Source: Chelonoidis abingdonii (taxonomy: Eukaryota; Chordata; Testudines; Testudinidae). Taken from it: 64,000 bases of DNA. Under the pieces are notes generated by a model. It saw only the letters and a list, made by a program, of their open reading frames with translations. It was not told where the DNA came from and made no database searches. Every line of letters starts with the position of its first letter. Position 1 is the stretch's first letter. The position numbers and the translations under genes are program-made. This document shows, piece by piece, positions 11,618 to 24,990 of this stretch. Location: contig NC_133770.1 in assembly GCF_003597395.2 (NCBI RefSeq), forward strand, positions 293,288,509-293,352,508. The letters are read 5' to 3'.

Positions 11618-14420
11618 GTTTCAGGGTGAGGTTGGGGCGTTTTTGGGGTTCCCCCACTCCAGAAGGGCGGAAGGCGGGAGGAGGGGAGCACGGGACCCTA
11701 GAGGAGTGTGGTGTGGGCAGAGCGTGTTGGTGGTTGTTAAGGCTCCATTGCCCTACGTGCAGCTCACCAGTTCTCAAGAGGGTCGGGTACGGCCTGCAGG
11801 TGGATTTGGGAAGTTGACCTTTTGGGGTACAGGGGACATGTTGTTTGGCTGGCCACAAAAGCTAATGGTGTTCCGCATGTGTGTGGGGTGTGAACGTTGC
11901 TAAGAGGAGAGGCAGGTTAGTTTCGCAAGGAAGATCGGAGATGGGATGAGGGGTAAGTTGATGGGCAATTTTATCGTGGATTGAGTAATGGAAGTTTGGA
12001 TTTCTTCCAGGAGGTAGCGAGCAGGACAGTAGTTTTACCAGGGCACCAGGAGATTAGTTCCTCCATTTCTTTTGCTGTGTACAGTGTTTAGTGAAACAAT
12101 ATCTAAGAAAAGATTATCCAGCATAAAGCTAGGTGCTCTAAGATTATGTTGAATTATGAATAAATAAAAAGTACTTGGTTTTTTTGGCTTTGTCATATAC
12201 GAATTGTAGTGCTGTCGGTTTTTGGGTTAAAGTGATCAAATTTTTATTGGTGAAAAAACTAAAAAGTACAGTCTTCATAAAGTGCAACTATCTGGTATTT
12301 TTAATTTGATAATCAAGAGTGTGCTTAAGATAAGATTTGGTTTGTATTGGTGGACAATTCTCGCAATCTATAACGTCTTAAATGTGCAAAACTTCGTTGA
12401 TAGTACAGGTTTTATATTCTATTAGGAAATTACAATTTTTTTTTGATTTGGTATAAAGAGACAAGTTTTGGAGGTACAGTAGTTACGGTATATTAAGTAT
12501 TGTTTCACCCAGAGTTTTGTCTTACATAGCATATGGTGTGAAGGTATATATATCTCTGCTCACAGTGAGAACGAAGACCCGCAGGCAATGGTTCTAAGCT
12601 TCGGTGGAGGTGTAAAGCTTTCAGTTGCTCCTGGCAATAGTTTTCACGATTGGATAAGTCAGTGTATTTGGATACGTGATTCTTCCTAGTGAGGTAGTTG
12701 TTATGTCTTATTCAGCCAAGATTTGAGAGAGTGAACTTCGTGTAACGTTGGAGGATAATTTATTTGGGTCTTAGTTTTTGGTAGAGAGGCTAACATACTT
12801 TTATCGCTGCTCATTAAAGTGTGATACTTGTTAGTACGTGAAGTATTATGCTTACAAATAATCCAATAGAACATGAAAACATGACTATATTAAACTTTTA
12901 ATTGTACGAGTGGTTGTTGCATCCACTCTACGGCTTAATTCTTAAGGCCGGTAGACTTGTATCTATCACTGGTGAGCAAGCACATTTTACGGTTTAAGAG
13001 AAAAATGCTTTGTTGTGACTATCGACAGAAGAGTTTGATATCTTGTATGTGGGAATGAATGCACGTTATCACGCGGTGTAAAAAAAATGCAGTTTTAGGA
13101 GCTTCGATTCTCATTACGCTGGGTCATTTAGTTTAGGACTGGCTTCTTCGACTGTATTGTCTAATTTTTCAGTTTAACTAACTATATTTTTGTGGTGCCC
13201 AATTGTTTTTAGCTTGCTGGTCGTGTGTGCAGAAAAGATGTCCTAGAAATAATGGATCCTCCACTCAATCGACATTCCATCCACTTGATCAATTTTACAA
13301 TTAGTTCTCAAGATTTGGAATTTTATTTGCAAAAATTTAGTAGAGGAATATTTCTTTGTTTTGTATTCCTATACCTCCGATGATGGCAAATTCTCCTCCA
13401 TAAGCTTAGTAATGTTGCTCTGTTCAAAAAAGTACTACTTGGTGAGCATCTACAGTTACGTACAGACCAAGACAAGACGTATTTATTTCTTCCATTCGTA
13501 ATTTAATGCTCTAGAGTTACAATGGATATTAAATAACCTAGCTTGTACACCTCATGTTTTCTCTATAAGGACGTAAGTTCACCATTATTCGGCGATTCCA
13601 TTTAATAGAACAAGAAATTGCACCATGGCTTCTTATATCTGGCTAATTTCGATCTTATCAGTCACAGGATGCCACAGTTAAATTACTCCCTATATTATTT
13701 CCTTCTCAGTGCTGAACTGTGGGTAGATTCACGAATTCTGCTACCTAATTTCTTTTTTCTTCTATAATTAATATTGTAGAATGACGCTTCATAGTATTCT
13801 CATGACGACTTGTTGAAACGAGGTGATGTGTTAGCTTAACGACTGGCACAACTGTTGATAACCAGAGCTTTTTTTTTAGGACTTCGGCCCTAATTTGTTG
13901 GGCTCACCACGGCGTCTGTTGCTTCGACAGGGTGTTTCATGACTTCATCGGATTTGGGACCACTTGGAGTCCACATATGGAGGAATCAGGGCTATTGACG
14001 TTTACACTGAACAGATATGCAATGGTTAGTTCTGGGGGTTTTTGTATTTGTGTTTGTGTTTTTCTACATCATTTTTCCCAAAAAATTAAGTTTACAAGTG
14101 ATAACTGAGAGGCTCAATAGTGAAGCATGTTGCGCCATTCCCTTAAGACTGCATTACGGTAGTGAGAACAGATTTTTGCCCTATTAGTATTATTTCGTGT
14201 TACTCGTGTTATTTTTTGTAAGTACCTTATACTATGGTATTATTGAGTTCTCTCACGTAGGTAAATTATAGAGAACGTTGAGATTGTGAATTTGTCTCAT
14301 ACGTCAAAAGCCAAAGCATGCTCGGAGAGATGCTTGTATGCAAACGATTTTTCAAAAGGCTAATGATCTAGCTCCAGTAATTGAACTTGTGGAACATGCG
14401 TTCATGACGTTCAATGGAAC

Positions 14421-14735
14421 CAGTGATGCCGGAGTTTTCGCGCAGGGGAGGCAAAACATAAAAAGGCACCCCTCTTGGCTACCGCTTGTCCACGCTCCAG
14501 CGACACACCCCTCCCGCTCATTCCTCTGGCTGCCGCCTGTCCCTGTGTCCTGTCCGTGCTAGGCTGTGTTTGCATCGCAGCGGCGCGCTTCCAGGCCGGC
14601 CTGCCACCTGCGCTGCCTCAGCTGTGTCAGTGGGCAGCACGGCTGGAGGCGGGCTTCCACCCCGGTCCTTCCGCATGCAGCCGGCATGCCTGCGGCTGAG
14701 GGCAGCAGCGCTTCGTTGGGCGCCAGCTACGTATG
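14421..14735. mobile_element. Noisy second copy of the hAT element at 2,580
   Basis: It starts CAGTGATGCC and ends just before ATGAAACATGAAA, the same flank as the clean copy. Sharing the insertion site shows it is the same locus, not another family member. Length and ends are altered by sequencing-type errors. Confidence 0.8.
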
Positions 14736-15159
14736 ATGAAACATGAAATGCTTTATGTTGACGTCAAGGGAAAGCACATCTCTGTTAATGATTTCAGTTG
14801 CTACATGTTGTATGCATAAACATAGGATCAATGTTTTTGTTTCATGCATTTATTATTCTTCGGCAGGACTTCAAGGCTTAAATGAATTTTTCTGCCTGTA
14901 TCTTATTTTTGATCCTCTGTGGTATACCTTACCCCCAAGCTCCTTTGGCTTAAATGTTTATTCTTAAATCAATGAGGTGTATTTTTTTTAAAGCACGCTG
15001 GAACAAGAAATTAAAACAATGTTTCTAAGTTTTGAGACAGAAAGAGTACTTTCAGGCGTATGTGTCGTACGTGTTCCAGTCTTGGTTGCTTAATCTTGAC
15101 AATTTTTGCACACTAGCGCTCATCCATGGTTAGTTGCTTGTTATTCTGGCCTCTCTCTA

Positions 15160-15770
15160 TTCTGAAAACTGGACATTCTTCTCTTGTTTCTTGTTACCAA
15201 TTATGATTACAGAGGGACCTTCTCTCTTATGCTGGATGTTTTTTTGCTTAAGAGCTTTATGGAGGGACCTTGTCAGGGTTTTTCTTGAAGCTCCAGTAAT
15301 TGTAGCCATGGCTCACCTATCCAGTTTGTTGTCCTCAGAAGATTTCTATAGATTGTAGGCATGATTTCTTTTACAAAGGCCATGGTTGTCTTCCTGACAA
15401 GCATGTTTCATTAGTGTTAATAATTGGTGTCTCTTATGTATAGTTTCAACATTTGAGGTACTGAAGTTGCTTACTGGCCTGTTACCGGACACTTATTGGT
15501 TCTTTCTTAGCAAATTGGTGTCATGATTTTAGCCGACTTCATATCTTGAAACGAAGTGATTTAATGTTAGGTCAATACACATTAGATAGTTATGAATTCA
15601 TGATCTGAGTTCGGTTCAAATCTTGGGTTTATACTCTGGTCCTGGGTTCTTACTGTTTAATTTATCATTTGTTCAAATTCCCTCTGACCTCAGTTCTGGA
15701 AGTTCTCAGATTTGTACTAAAGACTGACTAGGGGTTGGGATGTGGATTCTTTAGCTTCTCATGCATCTTT
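15160..15770 (-). mobile_element. Noisy second copy of the CR1 RT fragment at 3,453
   Basis: Follows the clean copy phrase by phrase, for example 'gaccttctctcttatgc' at 15,216 and 3,521. The open frame is destroyed by indels. Confidence 0.8.
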
Positions 15771-16089
15771 TTTTAACTAGTTTCATACATGATGGCTTGG
15801 GAGGACTACACTCCCTAGCACATGAAGAGGCTGGGGATTCCTTTTTTTCGACATCTGCTTTCTGGGGAGCGAGTGACGTGTCGTCCCTCCCCATGGAGTG
15901 TGGCACAGCAGCGTATGTCGCATTCCATCCTTTGCATGAGTAAGTTACTCCGCTGTGCTTGGCACTGGAGGGGTGGATGAGATGAGGGGGACGTACCTTT
16001 CTCTCTCTTGTGACGGTGGAACTCGACGGGGTCAGGACACCAGCTATCCTACAAATTCCCTTTGTTGTCTTTGTTTTAATAGACATGTT

Positions 16090-18715
16090 GGCAGTGCATT
16101 CATAATCAGACTGAAAGGCCTCGAGGTATCGTCCGTCCCCTGCCTCATGGCAGGACAATCTGTCTGACATGCCCTGATGACATTTATTAACCTCTCTTTT
16201 ATTTCAGGTGGAGATTCCACACCTCTAGGCAATTTATTCCAGTGTTTAACTTCTGCGTTAGACTTGTTTCCTAATGTCCATCCTGACCTCTCTTGTGCAA
16301 TTCAAGCCATTGTTCTTGTTTTATTGGGTAAGGTGAACGTTTTTCCTATCCTTGTGACACTTTTAGTACTTGAAACTGTATATATCCCCTTCCTTTTTTT
16401 TTTTCACTAAACACCAATATTTCGCTTCTTCATGTATGTTTCAAGACTTACTCATTTTGTTGATGATTCTTGGACTCTCCATTTCTTACAATCTTTCTTG
16501 AATATCCCCGGTGCCGAACTGGACCATCTCCAGCTGAGGGCACAAGAGAGTAGGCGGAAAGGATGACTTTCTCTTATTCGTTACTTGTTTCAAACATTGT
16601 TAATGTCCAGAATCCGTTTTTTTCAACAACAACATGTTGATTCAATTGTCGCTGTGTGGTCCTTAAACTCAATCCCTTTCTCATACTCTTCTGACAGTTC
16701 CTCTTCTTATGTGTGAAACTATTGTTTTCCTAATGCAGCCTTTGCATTTTGTCTCGGTTATTCTCCGTTTCCTTCGGACTTTCTTCAATTTGGCGACCAT
16801 TTTGCTTTGGACAGCCCGCCAACAGTTGCATACTCCGTTTGGTATCTCTGCAATGAATAGAGTACTTTCTATGCCAATATCTAAGTCGTCGATGAAAATA
16901 TTGAACGAGTCAGTCCAATAGACGTTGACGGACCCAGTGTTATACCTTCGGCAGGTTGGGACATTAATAATTTCTAGAGTTGTTATCCAGCCCGTTTGCA
17001 CCCACTTATAATAGCCCCATTATTGTTATTGTTCTGTTTATGGATAGTATCATGCACGACTGTATCAAAAGCTTATAAGGGTCTAGGTATACACATTCAC
17101 CGCTTCTCCGTAGCCACAGTGTTATCTATCAAGAGCAATTCAGCTTGGTTTTGACATGATTTGTTCTTTTACAAATCCGTTTGCTGCTATTTCCTATCCC
17201 TTACCACCTTCAATGTTTTGCAGTGATTTCCTTATTACTTGCTCCATTTATTTCCCTGGCAGAGTTAACTAACTGGTCTGTAAGTTTCCTGGGTTGTTTT
17301 ATTTCCCATTTTTATAGTGGGAATTTTTGCTCTTTTCCAGTTTGATCTCTCGTTCCCTTTTTCTTTCAATTTGTTAGAGACTCCTCTTTTAGCTCCTGGA
17401 GTATTTAGATGCTTTCATCAGGCTCTTGACTGCAGGCATTAATTTTGAAAGTGATTGTTAACTATCTTTTTTATTTTATCTTCTAAACTACCTCTGGAAT
17501 GCACTATGGATGTTTAGTTCTCACACTTCTCGTGGACCGACGAGAAGTTTAAGCATCTCTGCCATTTCAAGTTTTCTGGTTACTGTTCTGTCCCTCTCAC
17601 TGAGCGTGCGTACCTGTCTTTTTCTCTTGCTTCTAATGTATTGATTAAGTCTTTTGTTTTTTTATGCCATAGTGGTGTTGAGCTCCAGTTTTGTGCTTTT
17701 TGCCTTTTTCTGCCCTGGTTCCTGTTTTCATCTTTGTTTTTTAGTTTCATTTTTTTTTATATTTGATCTTATTTTAATCATTGCTTCTTGTGGTTAGCCA
17801 AGGTGGTCTTTTGCCACATTATCTATTTTCTATACCCGTTTTCTTGCTTTTGGGCTCTTATAGTGTCCCTTTTTTGATTGATGCACTCTCCTCAGTTTTT
17901 CCCTTCGTTTGATTTATGGGACTTACTATCAGGCTCTTGGCTCCAAAATTCGCACTTATTAGCGTTTGTGCCGTGTGTGATTTTCCCAATAGATCTGGTA
18001 GCTGAGTCCATCACCACAAATCTTGGCTTTGGATGATTTTTGTTGTTGTTGAAAAAATAGCTCATCTTTCACCTGTTAGATGGCCTGCAGTGTTACCTGC
18101 ATTTTTGTTTTCATCTTTTAGTCTACCCAGGACTTTCACTTTCATTCTATGTCCTTCCACCTCAGTCCAGGTGGTACATTTTTAATATATAGGCACACCT
18201 CCTCCCTTTTTCCCTGTCTATCCTTCTAGCAAGTTTTTTTTGACCCATACCATTTCATCGTGTGTATTATCCCACCAGTTTCATTGTATGCCAACCGATC
18301 TCATTATTCTATTATTTTCTTACAGTTTTCTGTATTACCCATTACTTCTCGATTTGTATATAGGCTCTAAGATATGGTGTTTGATCTTGCCTCCCAGTTT
18401 TGCCCTGACCCTCCTTTCTCCCTGCCATTATAGCCCACGTTCCCTCTTGTTTCTGACCCATCTCCCAGGTCTTCATGTTCCCCACTTACCTGTGGGCTTT
18501 GCTCACCTGTCCCCGTCGAACCTAGTTTAAAGCCCTCCTCACTAGGTTAGCCAGTCTGTGTGCAAATAGGGTCTTTCCCCTCCTCAAAAGGTGAACGCCA
18601 TCTCTGTCTAGCAGTTCTTCGTCGAATAGCATACCGTGGTCGAGGAAGCAAAAGCCCTCCTGGTGACACCATCTTCGCAGACAGGCATTCACCTCCATTA
18701 TACATTATAGCTGTT
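16090..18715 (-). mobile_element. CR1 LINE (antisense), second reading then clean end
   Basis: Antisense CR1 from its 3' tail at about 16,090. It is error-rich to about 18,400 and clean from there to about 18,715, where CR1 similarity appears to stop. Together with 4,504-5,000 it suggests a real element of about 2.7 kb, 5'-truncated relative to a full CR1 of about 4.5 kb. The clean right end is the anchor showing that the true genome continues from here into 18,716 onward. Confidence 0.8.
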
Positions 18716-19950
18716 TAACCCATCCTTTAAATATGCTGATAACCTCATCGAAAGCTTCTGAACAGCTCCTCAGAAAAATGTCAAAAATTGCCAGTCTTGC
18801 GTTTCCATTTCACACACTTTTTGTTCTAACTGATATAACCTGGAAGGAATCATGCAGATTCCACACATAGATTCCAACACATTTTACTATTCGGTCCAAC
18901 CAATGAGTGTTAAGGATGAAGAGACTGTCAATTTCTAAACAGGACAAAAAGGAATAAAGTTCTTGGGCCACGTCCCTTACAGTACCTTCAATCTTTCTAG
19001 TGGATACGTTCTCCTACTTTTCAGACATCACTGTTTTGATCTTACATATAAAGGACAGACAAGCTGTGAGAAAGGAAAGAGATACAAAACAAAACAGAGA
19101 GCCAAAAGACAACTGCCAACTGAAACACTGGAAATGACCAATATAAATTAATTTAAGAACAGAATGGATATCTTTTGGGGAAATAATAATATTTCCTCTT
19201 CTATACCTGCTGAGATACAGAATGTACTGCCAAAAAAGTAAGCGATGGACTCAGCAGACCTACAGTTCTTTCCATCCACAATATCTGTTTCTATGATACG
19301 CAATACTTATAGACAGAATCCATAACCCTTGATATTTTTATGAAATTATGCTTTTTTCATTGTACCTCTTTCTCAAATGTTATCTTGGAAATGGATCCGT
19401 GATTTCAGACACATTTCTTTACAGGGGTAATATTTATAACACCAAAATAGGAACATTATGTTAGTTTCATATTCATAACTGGGGTAAGAAGAGAACATGT
19501 CTACTGATGAAATCAGCACACAAGCACCTGGATCTTTTGACTGCAAGAGTGACTCCCTTCTAGAATTGTGGTAAGTCTCAGACTGCAAGTAATTTAGCTC
19601 ATTTCTCTTGTGGTAGCAATTGAATGCCTCTAGCCTAATGAAATTGTCTTGAACTGCATTTAGGTGAAACCTAGGTTCAGTTCCTGGTCTTAGTCTCACC
19701 TGGACACATCCCAAAGACAAGTTAACCCAAAATAAGAGAGAAGCAAGCTTAGACCTCTTTGCACTCTAACCTTTCTGAACATGTCCACTGTAATTCAACT
19801 AATTACTACTAGACAAAATTGTAAGGAAAGCACTGACACCAATGAAAAATGAAAAAGACAACTGACAGGAAGCTACCATGTGATTCATGGGGGTGAGAAT
19901 GGGTACAGGAAACTTATTCAGAGGATACTAATGGAGGTATGTATATGGTC
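18716..19950. other. Unclassified AT-rich sequence, no gene
   Basis: Clean sequence; no exon, RNA gene or transposon end recognised. Confidence 0.55.
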
Positions 19951-19954
19951 CCCA

Positions 19955-20160
19955 ATATCATAGTATCTGAGCACCTCACAAGCATTAATGGATGTAACCT
20001 CAACAAATACCAAAAGGTAGGAATGTATTCCTTCTATCTGACAAATGGGAATCTGAAGCACTGAAAGATTAAGTGATTTGCTCAAGGTAACATATGAAGA
20101 ACATGGCAAAGTGTGGAACTGAACCCAGATCTCCTAGGTCCCACTCCAGTGGATTAAGCT
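19955..20160 (-). repeat. MIR-type SINE (antisense)
   Basis: Reading left to right are the complement of the MIR core and then its tRNA-derived head: a 'tctgacaaatggga' block, 'gattaagtgatttgctcaag', 'ggaactgaacccagatctcc', and a tail matching the usual 'ccagtggattaagct' head region. This order fits a MIR element on the minus strand, well diverged. Confidence 0.75.
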
Positions 20161-20164
20161 ATGC

Positions 20165-21560
20165 TGAGTTAAGGCCACTTGAATTCTGAATAAGAATGCT
20201 CACAGAGATTTAATGCAGTTTAACCGATCTATTTTTAATTCATACGGTTAGTTAATTTGGATCAACTTTCCTGAGTCTCCCTGTGTCGACAAGCCCTTAA
20301 TGCCTCAATTCTGCTCAAGAAACCATTTTCCTGTCCAAATGTATTTCGATATGTAGCACACCACTCTTTCTGCCTTATGGGTCTTGAAGATGCACAAATG
20401 GATTAGCCAGGTAGCCTCTGTTCCTTACATGAAACCTCCCATGACTGCTATGCATTGGGTATCCTACCTCTGCACAGATATACGAGTTTTTGAGACAATC
20501 CATAAAAGAGCTATTAAATGGATCAAAGAGATAATCTGGAGTTTTTTTAGCTATGATTAACAGGAATGATCTTTATTTACAATGATTTTAGTAAGGTACC
20601 AGTCAACCTCAGAGACAGGGGAAAAACGTGTAGATTGCTAATTTTTTTTTTTAATTGAGCCTGATCCAGCTCTCACAGAAGTGATTAGAAAGATTCCTAT
20701 TGACTTCAGTGGGAATTGGTGTGGGCCCTACGTAATGTGCTACACATTGTTAGCATTTTTTGCTAATTTTGAGCCTACGCTTCTTCACTACACAGAAATC
20801 AATAGGCAGTAAATACTCATGCACAAGAGATTTCTATGAACACAGGGAATTAAATATTTCTATGAACACAGGCCAGTACATATTGGATGGATACAAAGAA
20901 AGATATGGCTGCTGTTACAATTTATTTTCAGAACATGAAACCCCAGTATAGTCAAGAGGGAGTTAGCAGTGTTATGGGCATCTAATTTAAACCCGGAAAA
21001 TCAAAACAAGGACAAAACGAGGACACAAAACACAGTGGAAGCTGACAAAGTCCTTAGAACACCCCACTGGAAACAGATTACAGTTCTGGATCCTCATGAT
21101 AAGAGCTATAAGAGACACAACAATGAGTGAAGGACAATCGAATAGCCATAACTTTCAGTGTCTTTGCTTTTATAAATGAAATCAGACTCTAATACAATCT
21201 AGCGTTTTAAGTACCTAAGCCCTTGGTAAAAGGCACCACCTGCAGCATTCTCAAAGGAAAGGTTGGAGGAAGGAACGATTAAATTGCACATGTAGTCTTA
21301 TCACTAAACCCCCTTTAAAAAAAAAGCTGTTTAAGAATGTTCTAAGTAGTACAGGTGATATACAGAGAAAAGAACAAATAGGAAAACGAGGGAGGTAACA
21401 AAAGAGAATATTGTTATTTTTTTTTGCACCCCAGGTATATATGATGTTTTACAGCCAAAGCACATGGATCCAACCTGCAGAACTTGAATTATAATTTAGG
21501 GCTACAAGAAAAGATCATGTGATTGCTTTGATTAGTTACATGCATCTTAATCGAGCGGTT
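20165..21560. other. Unclassified sequence, no gene
   Basis: AT-rich. It holds a 17-bp direct duplication (atttctatgaacacagg at about 20,831 and 20,856) and a half-palindrome fragment near 20,665-20,730 with a 'gacttcagtgggaatt' phrase common in reptile MITEs. Confidence 0.45.
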
Positions 21561-21599
21561 TAATGTGTTTATTATTTGTATTTCAAGTTGCACCATGTG

Positions 21600-21945
21600 A
21601 GATTATTTCCTAAGGAAAAGATGATGGTTGATGGAGACACAGGTGCTGTAGGGGGAACAAGAAACAATTGTACAAGAAGTGGAGACAGGGGAGCAGAATT
21701 GCAAAGAAAAGATTGAGGTAAAGGGGAAGGGAGGAAGAAGGCAGAAGCAAGGAGGGCAAGGAGGATGCTAGACACAGCAGGAACGGGGAAAATTGTGATA
21801 AGACAGCAAAGCAGGCAAAAAGGCTGCAAATGGGAACTCGCAGTAATGTAAAGCCAGTGACAAAAAACAACAAACTTAAAACCTGAAATGAGGGAAGTAA
21901 GGGGAGAGGAGATTAGAGGACGCAAAAAAAGGATTTTCAGCATGC
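21600..21945. other. Purine-rich tract
   Basis: Strong A+G bias on the plus strand, especially 21,660-21,790. It creates long pyrimidine-strand open frames on the minus strand with low-complexity leucine/serine/proline translations; these are compositional and not genes. Confidence 0.6.
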
Positions 21946-21949
21946 AATA

Positions 21950-24340
21950 CTAACATGAAAAATACTTTATTCTCCTAATTGGGGCTGTCACAGACCTGCT
22001 GGCGCCTTTCAAGATGTGTTCCTCTCTTTTCATATAAAAGAAGGAATCCCCACATTTCTATTCTCTGAAAGGCTATGATCAAACAGAGGATCCAAGTGAT
22101 AGGTCAGAACATATGTGCAGCTTGCATATTCTGTTTGCCCACAGTGACTCCAAACATGTCCATCTTGCATGTTAACATAATATATATTTATTTGACTTCT
22201 GTACACTATTACGTCAGTATCAGAAATTTAATATACATAATTAATGGTTTCTCATGTCCACAGACCAAATAAAAATTTTTGGTTTAACATCAAGACTTTA
22301 TCAGTCTTAAAATGTTATTTAAGATAGTATTTTTTCCTTAATCTACTGTAGTGTTTAATCAATTTATACACAGTAAAAACTTAATTTGACAGAAGTGAAT
22401 TAATTATATCTCTCTGCCTCTAGCATAAGACAGTTTAAGACCATGACAAATACTTGCAGAAATTTTTATATAGGCAGATTTGTACATTTTAGGTAACAAC
22501 AGATATAAAATACATATCTTCAATACAGAATTTATGAAAGCTGGTTGCTGTAAATTAACATCTGAATTGTATATACCTACCCAATTGCCTATACAAGATC
22601 TCTCTCTCTGTCACATGTATGTATCTCAGTATGTCCAGACTGATTTTTCTTTTTAATAAGAAAAGTTTTAGCTAATATTTTTTATCATATTATGACACAG
22701 AACACTAACAGATTTTATGAGCACTGGCAGAAGGGATGAGGAAAGCAAGATAAGGGATTGAATGGGTCAGGAGATTGTCAATAGGATATGCAAAATTTAT
22801 ACTTCTAGGTTGCAGGTCTGAAGTCAGCAAAAGTTGGTAATGAACAAAAGTTGCCACCCAATGGCTGTCCCTCACAGGACTCTGGCACAGTGTTTGGGGG
22901 AAAACAAACAGCTGCTTCCCGTCCTGTACCTGTGTCATTGGGATAAACAGAAGATTTCAGCCTCCAGGGCTGCTACAAATGAAAACAAACATTTTTCAGA
23001 TCAGTGCTGATTGCTGAATAATACTGTCACCCAAGAAAAAGGGCCAGAGTTTTATCTGATACACCACAGTAAATCTTTCAGTAACTCCACTGACTTCATG
23101 ATTTACACTAGTATAACAAAGATCAGAATCTATTATCTAGCCTGTTTTTCCTAACTATCACAATGATTAATACAGAAGGACCATTACAAAGATTCTAATA
23201 TTATCATATCTAATAGAACCATTTTAGTTTAAATGCAGGAAACAGATATATCTTTTGCACAAACATAAGGACTTATAATACATTTAAATTAGTTGAAAAT
23301 AGAAAACTAATAATCTCCTACCCTCAGCAATGAACTGATGAACAGCAACGTTACCATAAACCTTACTTACCACAGTATAATCTTTCCATATAGATTCTCT
23401 AGCACTAATTATTTCCTCTGGAATACAGTATTTAATAAGATTTTATAATTCTCAACAACCAAATGCTTAGCTGGTGTTCAGTATTTTCCCCAGATGTATA
23501 AAGAAAATAGTGTGGTATCCTTTCCTCCTGAGCTCATCATGATATTCACTGAAGTCAGCAGAGTCTCTTTTGTCTCCTTTCACTCAATGTCAGGCAGAGC
23601 AAACAAAAGGCATTCATCATTAAATCCATTAGCATCAGCTGACAAGACAACTCTAGGTTGCCAGATGGGCAAACGTATTTGCTAAATCTGGCAGCAGCCA
23701 CAATAAATTGTAAAAGAAGAACAGCCATAGAGACCAGCTTTTTTAATTGCTTACTCTAATGTTTTAGTGTTAAGGTCATCTCACCATTCTATTTGCTTGG
23801 AACACCAACTCCTTTCATTCACGGTTTAATCAAGATAGACTCTATAGCAAGTACCCCCAATGCAGATTTTCCTTCCCTTTCCATTTTTGGGGCAAGGGGT
23901 AAGGAAGTGACACATAAGAAATCTAATTTTCTTTAGAGAAAGGAAATCTCCATTCCTTATTCAACTAACTTAAATTCAGAAATTACTGAATTTCACACTG
24001 TGAAAAACAAAGCAAAAGAAAAAGAAATGTGAGTCACATCAATAATGGAGAACAACATACTAATAATTTAGAAGTGAAGTACACCAATGATAAGCCACTG
24101 ACAATGAAGGCATGTAAAGCAACTTAAAAAAGAAGCAATAAATACCCTGTTTTAAGATTTAATTATCATCAAATGTATATTGTGTTGATTGCACCATGCT
24201 AGAAATTGTGCACAAATATTACTATCTAGAATTAATTATATTGACTATCTTATCTATAGTTTAACACTCCCATTGGAAAAGCTGCCTCCACTTTCTGCCA
24301 ACAGACTAAGCACATGTAGGATAACAGGAAACTGACACTG
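21950..24340. other. Unclassified AT-rich sequence, no gene
   Basis: No terminal repeats, TSDs or protein motifs recognised. A diverged repeat with a 'taactccactgacttcatg' phrase lies near 23,083-23,103. Confidence 0.5.
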
Positions 24341-24344
24341 ATCA

Positions 24345-24990
24345 CCAAGATATGGGTCTACCGGATGTTCATTTTGAGCAGGCTGCTGTATATGATGGCA
24401 AGATCTGGATCACCTACAGCAGGCATGAGAAGACTGAACACCTTATATACCCTTTGTTGTATTTTTAGAATCAAGTGAGAAATCAAAATTCCTGAAACAG
24501 GAGTACCTGAGAAAGCAAAACTGCAATATCTAATCACTATTCTCAAACACAGACTGTTAGCTTGGTCATCTGCATCAGATGTATAATGGAGTCATTCCAG
24601 AGATTCTCTGTATGACAACCTGAAGATGCTCCAAAGTCACTGAGACAACGTAGGCTCAAGGATGTTTGCAAGAGGGACATGAAAACTTTCAAGATTTTGA
24701 CACTGCGAGCTGAGAAGATGCAGATAAGAAAAGGCTGCACTGGAGGGCTGCGCCGCACCACGGAACTATAGAAACTAAAGAGGTGATTGAGAGAGAGGAA
24801 AGCGAAGAGAGTGAAGAGGAAAGTGCTACAGGCCTCAAGCACTGGTAGTGTGTTGGCTTCATCTTCTGGCCCTGCGCCTTATGCCTGCATTATCTGTGGC
24901 AATGACTGTCCCTCAAGAACTGGACTTTTTAGCATTCATGATACTACAAGAATGACATGCAGTAACTTAACTGCTTTGGTGCTTACACAG
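24345..24990 (+). pseudogene. LINE ORF2 C-terminal fragment with zinc finger
   Basis: Plus-strand translation, interrupted by stops, shows the layout typical of the C-terminus of several vertebrate LINE ORF2 proteins: a LRQRRLKDVCKRDMKTF block near 24,637, a basic stretch RERKAKRVKRKV near 24,790, and a C2H2-like finger reading CIICGNDCPSRTGLFSIHD near 24,890. The spacing C-x2-C and the xxRTGL motif match LINE C-terminal fingers, but the final histidine and cysteine positions look damaged. No reverse transcriptase precedes it, so it is a fragment. I cannot assign the clade. Confidence 0.55.

Larger units (their letters stand above)
11618..18400. other. Corrupted duplicate of 1-5,000 plus the following CR1
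   Basis: Collinear with the start of the window. 11,628-11,640 matches 8-20; 14,421-14,735 matches the hAT at 2,580-2,942 with the same flanking bases; 15,216 matches 3,521 in the CR1 RT; and 16,875-16,906 matches 5,425-5,456 exactly over 32 bases. The offset drifts (about 11,620, 11,843, 11,695, 11,450) through accumulated indels. Clean sequence resumes near 18,400. Most likely a false duplication made by gap filling. Confidence 0.85.

Noticed and set aside
11430..11903. Overlapping open frames of 130-142 codons on both strands
   Set aside because: They lie in error-rich GC-biased sequence where indels are technical, so frames have no meaning.
11618..18400. A genuine 5-kb segmental or tandem duplication
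   Set aside because: The differences are dense indels concentrated in one copy and also present in unique flanks, while adjacent sequence is clean. A sequencing and gap-filling artefact explains this better.
21572..21943. 123-codon minus-strand open frame rich in leucine, serine and proline
   Set aside because: It is produced by the purine-rich plus strand; low-complexity composition and no domain.
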